64,000 bases of DNA from Pseudogemmatithrix spongiicola (lineage in GTDB: Bacteria > Gemmatimonadota > Gemmatimonadetes > Gemmatimonadales > Gemmatimonadaceae): positions 868,001-932,000 of the forward strand of contig NZ_CP130613.1 in assembly GCF_030623445.1 (NCBI RefSeq), given 5' to 3'. The position numbers and the translations under genes are program-made. Numbering within the stretch: position 1 is the stretch's first letter; each line of letters opens with the position of its first letter. Positions 61,107-64,000 of the stretch are shown one piece after another. Under the pieces are notes generated by a model. It did no database searches and had not been told where the DNA came from. It saw nothing but the letters and a program-made list of their open reading frames with translations.

Positions 61107-61374
61107 GCAGAACGCTCACGGAGTCAAAAGAAGACGCCCCCACTGCTGAGCGAAGCAGGAGGGGCGTGGAGTCCGCGAGGCGCGGCCGGAGTGGCGCGGC
61201 TACCCGAGGTGCCCTGCTTCGCAAACGCATACCGGACCGACGACGTCGGTCATCGCCGGGCGGAGCCGGACGGCAGCGTGGGTGGTGGCGAGCAGGATCA
61301 TCGACGTGAGGCTCAGGTTGGGGAAGCGGTCGGAAGGTACAGCGGGATTCAAAGTCGGGCAATCCCCGATGGGT
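61107..61374. other. Intergenic region upstream of the MATE gene
   Basis: Between the MATE start and the end of the E1 gene, both on the minus strand. It contains a stem ACGCCCC (61134-61140) with GGGGCGT (61161-61167), with inner pairing CTGCT/AGCAG. It lies 28-61 bases upstream of the MATE ATG and may be a terminator of the E1 transcript or a leader structure. I see no convincing gene. Confidence 0.4.
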
Positions 61375-63477
61375 CTAGATGCGCAGTATGCGCTCCACGG
61401 CCGACACGATCTCGGCCTCACCCGGGAGTACCGCGGCGAGGAGGTCCGGATGGTACGGCATCGGGATGTCCTGCGGCGCGAGGCGCTCGACGGGGGCATC
61501 CAGATACCAGAAGGCCTCCTGCGTGACGGTCGCGGCGATCTCGGCGCCGAAGCCGGCGGTGATGTTGTCCTCATGCACGATGAGGCAGCGGCCCGTCTTA
61601 CGCACGCTGGCCAGCACGGCGTCGCGGTCCCAGGGGGCGATGCTGCGCAGGTCGAGGAACTCGACCGCGTCGCCCATGGGCTTGATGGCATCGGCGATGC
61701 GATGCACCATGGCGCCCCAACTGACGAGCGTGAGCGCCTTGCCCTCCTGGACGAGCCTCGCCTTGCCGAACGGCAGCACGTAGTCGTCGCCGGGATAGCG
61801 GGCTGCGCCATCGCCGGTCATGAGCAGCGCGCGGTGCTCGAAGAAGATCGTCGGATTCGGGCTGCGCATCGCGGCGCGCAGCAAGCCCACGGCATCGGCG
61901 GCGTTCGACGGCATCGCCACCTGCCAACCATACGCATGCGCGAAGCGCACTTCGTCGCTCAGCGAGTGCCAGGGATCGCCCACGTCCTTGCCGAAACCGC
62001 CGGGCATGCGCACCACCATCGGCGAGGCGAAGCGATTCGCCGTACGCCAGCGCAAGGTGCCGGCATTGTTCAGTTGCTCCGTGGCCGGATCGGCGTATTT
62101 GCGGAACTGGATCTCGGCGACGGGCATGAGCCCGCTGATGGCGAGACCGGCGGCACGGCCGATGATCCCCTCCTCGCTGAGCGAGGTGTCGAAGACGCGG
62201 TCCGAGCCGAACTGCTTCTGCAGGCCTTCGGTCACGAGATGCACGCCGCCCTTCTTGCCGACGTCCTCGCCGAAGACGACGACCTTCGGGTTCACGGCGA
62301 GTTCATGGCGCAGCGTGCGGCGTACCGCCTCGGCGAAGCGCAGCAGCTCGCCTTCGTCCTGCGCGGCATCGCTGCCGCCGAGCTTGCGGCGCTCGGCGCG
62401 ACGCAGGCCGCCGAAGGCCTCGGGCGCGTCGTCGGTGTCATTGGCGTAGCGATGCTCGGCGATCTTGCTGGCGTCAGGCTTCGGGCGATTCCGCGCCGCC
62501 GCCAGCGCACGCTCGACGTCGCGCGCGACTTCCGTCTCGAGCTGGCTCCATTCGGCCGCGCTCATCACGCTGGGCACGAGGAAGCTGCGGAGCCGCGGCA
62601 GGGGATCGCGCTTCTGGTCGGCGGCGATCTCGGCGTCGCTGCGGTATCCCTTCTGGTTGTCGGGCCCAGAGTGCGACGACAGGCGCGGGACCGTGAGGCG
62701 GACGAGCGCGGGACCCTCGCCGCTGCGCACGTGCGCGACGACTTCCTCGAGCAACCGCGCGGACTCCGCGGGATCCGTCCCGTCGCCATCGCGGATCAGG
62801 AGGTTCTTGAACGAGGCCAGGTTCTCGGCGATGTTCGCGCCAGGCGTCTGGAAATCGCCGCTGACGGAGATGCCGAGGTTGTTGTCCTCGATGTAGAACA
62901 GCATCGGCAGCTTGAGCGTCGTCGCCATCGTGAGCGCCGCCCAGAAGCCGCTCGTGGCCACGGAGGCATCGCCGCCAAGCGCGACGCCGATGGAGCCGTT
63001 GAAGCGATAGTCCTTGAGGATATCCCGATAGTACGTGATGCCCTGCGCCCAGCCGGCGGTGGGTGTGTACTGCGAGCCGACGTCGCCGGCCATCGGCAGG
63101 ACGATGCAGCCTTCTTCGCGCGGGAAGTTGCAGACGACGCCGATGTCGCGGCCATCGGAGAACCCTCCGGCGCGGCCCAGCGGTGAGCCGAGCGCATCTT
63201 CGAGGGTGAGTCCCAGCGAGAGCAGCAGCGGTCGGCTGCGGTAGTACGCCCCGGCGGCGTCGCGCTTGCCGGTCAGCAGCTGGCCGAGGATGACCTGTGC
63301 CATGTCATGGCCGCGGGCCGAGAACTGGTAGAGGACCACGTGGTCCTTGGGGACCGTCGCGCGGTTGCGGTTCGTCTGCTCCTCGACATCGTCGAGGGCG
63401 CGCGAGCACAGGACGTGGTAGGCGACCTTGCGCCAATCGAGGGCGGGCCCGGCGGGCGGTTTCGTCTTCGGCGGCAT
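61375..63477 (-). CDS. 2-oxoisovalerate dehydrogenase E1, fused alpha-beta subunits
   Basis: Decarboxylates branched-chain 2-oxoacids with thiamine diphosphate and passes the acyl group to lipoylated E2. The 700-residue protein joins an alpha half (about 1-330; TPP motif GDASVATSGFWAAL...EDNN) and a beta half (about 360-700; VVFGEDVGKKGGVHLVTEGL, DTSLSEEGIIGRAAG, GGFGKDVGDPWHS). ATG 63477 is preferred over 63495 because TAGATTTG (minus, 63491-63484) lies 6 bases upstream of it. No E2 or E3 gene is nearby. Confidence 0.93.
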   Translation of the reverse strand: MPPKTKPPAGPALDWRKVAYHVLCSRALDDVEEQTNRNRATVPKDHVVLYQFSARGHDMAQVILGQLLTGKRDAAGAYYRSRPLLLSLGLTLEDALGSPLGRAGGFSDGRDIGVVCNFPREEGCIVLPMAGDVGSQYTPTAGWAQGITYYRDILKDYRFNGSIGVALGGDASVATSGFWAALTMATTLKLPMLFYIEDNNLGISVSGDFQTPGANIAENLASFKNLLIRDGDGTDPAESARLLEEVVAHVRSGEGPALVRLTVPRLSSHSGPDNQKGYRSDAEIAADQKRDPLPRLRSFLVPSVMSAAEWSQLETEVARDVERALAAARNRPKPDASKIAEHRYANDTDDAPEAFGGLRRAERRKLGGSDAAQDEGELLRFAEAVRRTLRHELAVNPKVVVFGEDVGKKGGVHLVTEGLQKQFGSDRVFDTSLSEEGIIGRAAGLAISGLMPVAEIQFRKYADPATEQLNNAGTLRWRTANRFASPMVVRMPGGFGKDVGDPWHSLSDEVRFAHAYGWQVAMPSNAADAVGLLRAAMRSPNPTIFFEHRALLMTGDGAARYPGDDYVLPFGKARLVQEGKALTLVSWGAMVHRIADAIKPMGDAVEFLDLRSIAPWDRDAVLASVRKTGRCLIVHEDNITAGFGAEIAATVTQEAFWYLDAPVERLAPQDIPMPYHPDLLAAVLPGEAEIVSAVERILRI

Positions 63478-63483
63478 TGGGGC

Positions 63484-63491
63484 CAAATCTA
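63484..63491 (-). promoter_or_regulatory. TAnnTTTG box of the E1 gene
   Basis: TAGATTTG on the minus strand, 6 bases upstream of ATG 63477. It is a full match to TAnnTTTG and implies a near-leaderless mRNA. Confidence 0.45.
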
Positions 63492-63508
63492 GCATCTGGA
63501 ACTGCTTT

Positions 63509-63535
63509 CACCACGAAGGCACGACGACACGAAGG
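63509..63535 (+). repeat. CACCACGAAGG-type dispersed repeat, copy 2
   Basis: CACCACGAAGGCACGACGAC followed by ACGAAGG. It pairs with the inverted copy at 63631-63656, giving a long potential hairpin around about 95 bases. Confidence 0.7.
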
Positions 63536-63630
63536 AATCGGCGCCGTGAGGCCCTGCGCGCTCAGCGATGCCGCCGCGCGCGGAGGATAGGAGTGCCGGG
63601 CACTGATTGGACACGACGCCGGACGGTTTC

Positions 63631-63656
63631 CTCCGTGTCTTCGTGTCTTCGTGGTG
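63631..63656 (-). repeat. CACCACGAAGG-type dispersed repeat, copy 3 (inverted)
   Basis: On the plus strand CTCCGTGTCTTCGTGTCTTC followed by GTGGTG; the reverse complement matches copy 1 almost completely. Confidence 0.7.
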
Positions 63657-63693
63657 CGTGTCGTAGTCTGTGCCCTTGGGCAGCACCACGCTG

Positions 63694-63701
63694 TAGATTT
63701 C
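63694..63701 (+). promoter_or_regulatory. TAnnTTTG-like box of the paaG-like gene
   Basis: TAGATTTC ends 5 bases before ATG 63707, the same arrangement as at the divergent E1 gene. Confidence 0.4.
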
Positions 63702-63706
63702 CCCCT

Positions 63707-64000
63707 ATGCCGAGCATCCTGAGCGAACTGAAGGACGGGGTCCTGGAGCTGACCCTGAACCGGCCGGACGTGCTGAACAGCTTTGACCGCGCGATGGCGC
63801 AGGCACTGCAGGGGGAGCTGGCGCGGGCCGCGGGCGAGCCGGAGATCCGGGCGGTGTTGCTGACCGGCGCCGGGCGCGGATTCTGCGCGGGGCAGGACCT
63901 CCAGGAGGCGCTGCCCCAGGGTGACGGGCCGATGCCCGACATCTCCGAGATTGTGCGTGCGAGCTACAACCCGATCATCAAGGCCATCCGCACGCTGGAA
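63707..64000 (+). CDS. Enoyl-CoA hydratase/isomerase, PaaG-like (cut by window end)
   Basis: The first 98 residues of a crotonase-family protein: ELTLNRPDVLNSFDRAMAQAL and the oxyanion segment LLTGAGRGFCAGQDLQEA. The GFCAGQDL motif and the short insertion before EIVRASYNP fit PaaG (1,2-epoxyphenylacetyl-CoA isomerase), and paaABCD lies 4 kb upstream. The protein continues beyond 64000, so the catalytic second half is not seen. Confidence 0.82.
   Translation, partial: MPSILSELKDGVLELTLNRPDVLNSFDRAMAQALQGELARAAGEPEIRAVLLTGAGRGFCAGQDLQEALPQGDGPMPDISEIVRASYNPIIKAIRTLE

Noticed and set aside
61200-61374. Small minus-strand ORF between the E1 and MATE genes
   Set aside because: Codon use is not distinctive, there is no ribosome-binding site, and no family resemblance.

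Overview
The window is a high-GC bacterial chromosome segment (most stretches about 65-75% G+C by eye). Several traits suggest Gemmatimonadota or a close relative: many eukaryote-like Ser/Thr kinases with PP2C and FHA partners, an ADOP-type ABC permease, DUF4382 and DUF3300 secreted proteins, a B12-type ribonucleotide reductase, and promoter-like TAnnTTT(G/C/A) boxes a few bases ahead of start codons. This assignment is inference; no rRNA or tRNA gene is visible.

Layout. 1-2210 (-): 3' part of gamma-glutamyltransferase and an exported barrel-like protein. 2229-5739 (+): a peptidoglycan-recycling operon (murQ, anmK, and a GH3 protein that seems to lack its catalytic residues). 5808-13197: two Ser/Thr kinases, a PP2C phosphatase, an FHA-trypsin membrane protein and a zinc-ribbon/FHA protein. 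13305-16811: gamma-carbonic-anhydrase-like protein, then nrdJ behind a structured RNA leader. 16917-23242: a defence island of lower GC (about 55% in sampled lines) with a C5-cytosine methyltransferase + FRG + DUF262 operon, and a divergent restriction-modification pair (UbaLAI/MvaI-like nuclease, HTH-Dcm methyltransferase) followed by vsr. 23259-24511: DHFR-like protein and DUF4382 lipoprotein. 24632-30952 (+): PP2C, sensor kinase, receiver and hybrid kinase in one overlapping operon. 31011-38823: S9 peptidase, rhomboid, sugar dehydrogenase, DUF3300 protein and small proteins. 38964-43426 (+): an ABC efflux operon. 43508-51801: cytochrome c, DUF885 metallopeptidase, PLP dehydratase, then a minus-strand group (hydrolase, exported protein, S41 peptidase, membrane protein, XRE regulator) divergent from an NAD-dependent dehydrogenase.

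51847-55227: a methionine operon (metX-hom-metZ) behind a SAM-II riboswitch with an intrinsic terminator. Its 3' end is interrupted by a complete IS481-family element (55200-56233) with a GCTAGC target duplication. 56235-59677: enoyl-CoA hydratase and the divergent phenylacetyl-CoA epoxidase genes paaABCD (no paaE here). 59679-64000: MATE transporter, a fused branched-chain 2-oxoacid dehydrogenase E1, and the start of a paaG-like hydratase.

The best candidates for something undescribed are the Dcm-FRG-DUF262 operon, the three-way-junction leader RNA of nrdJ, and the M.SsoII-like operator between the divergent restriction and modification genes.
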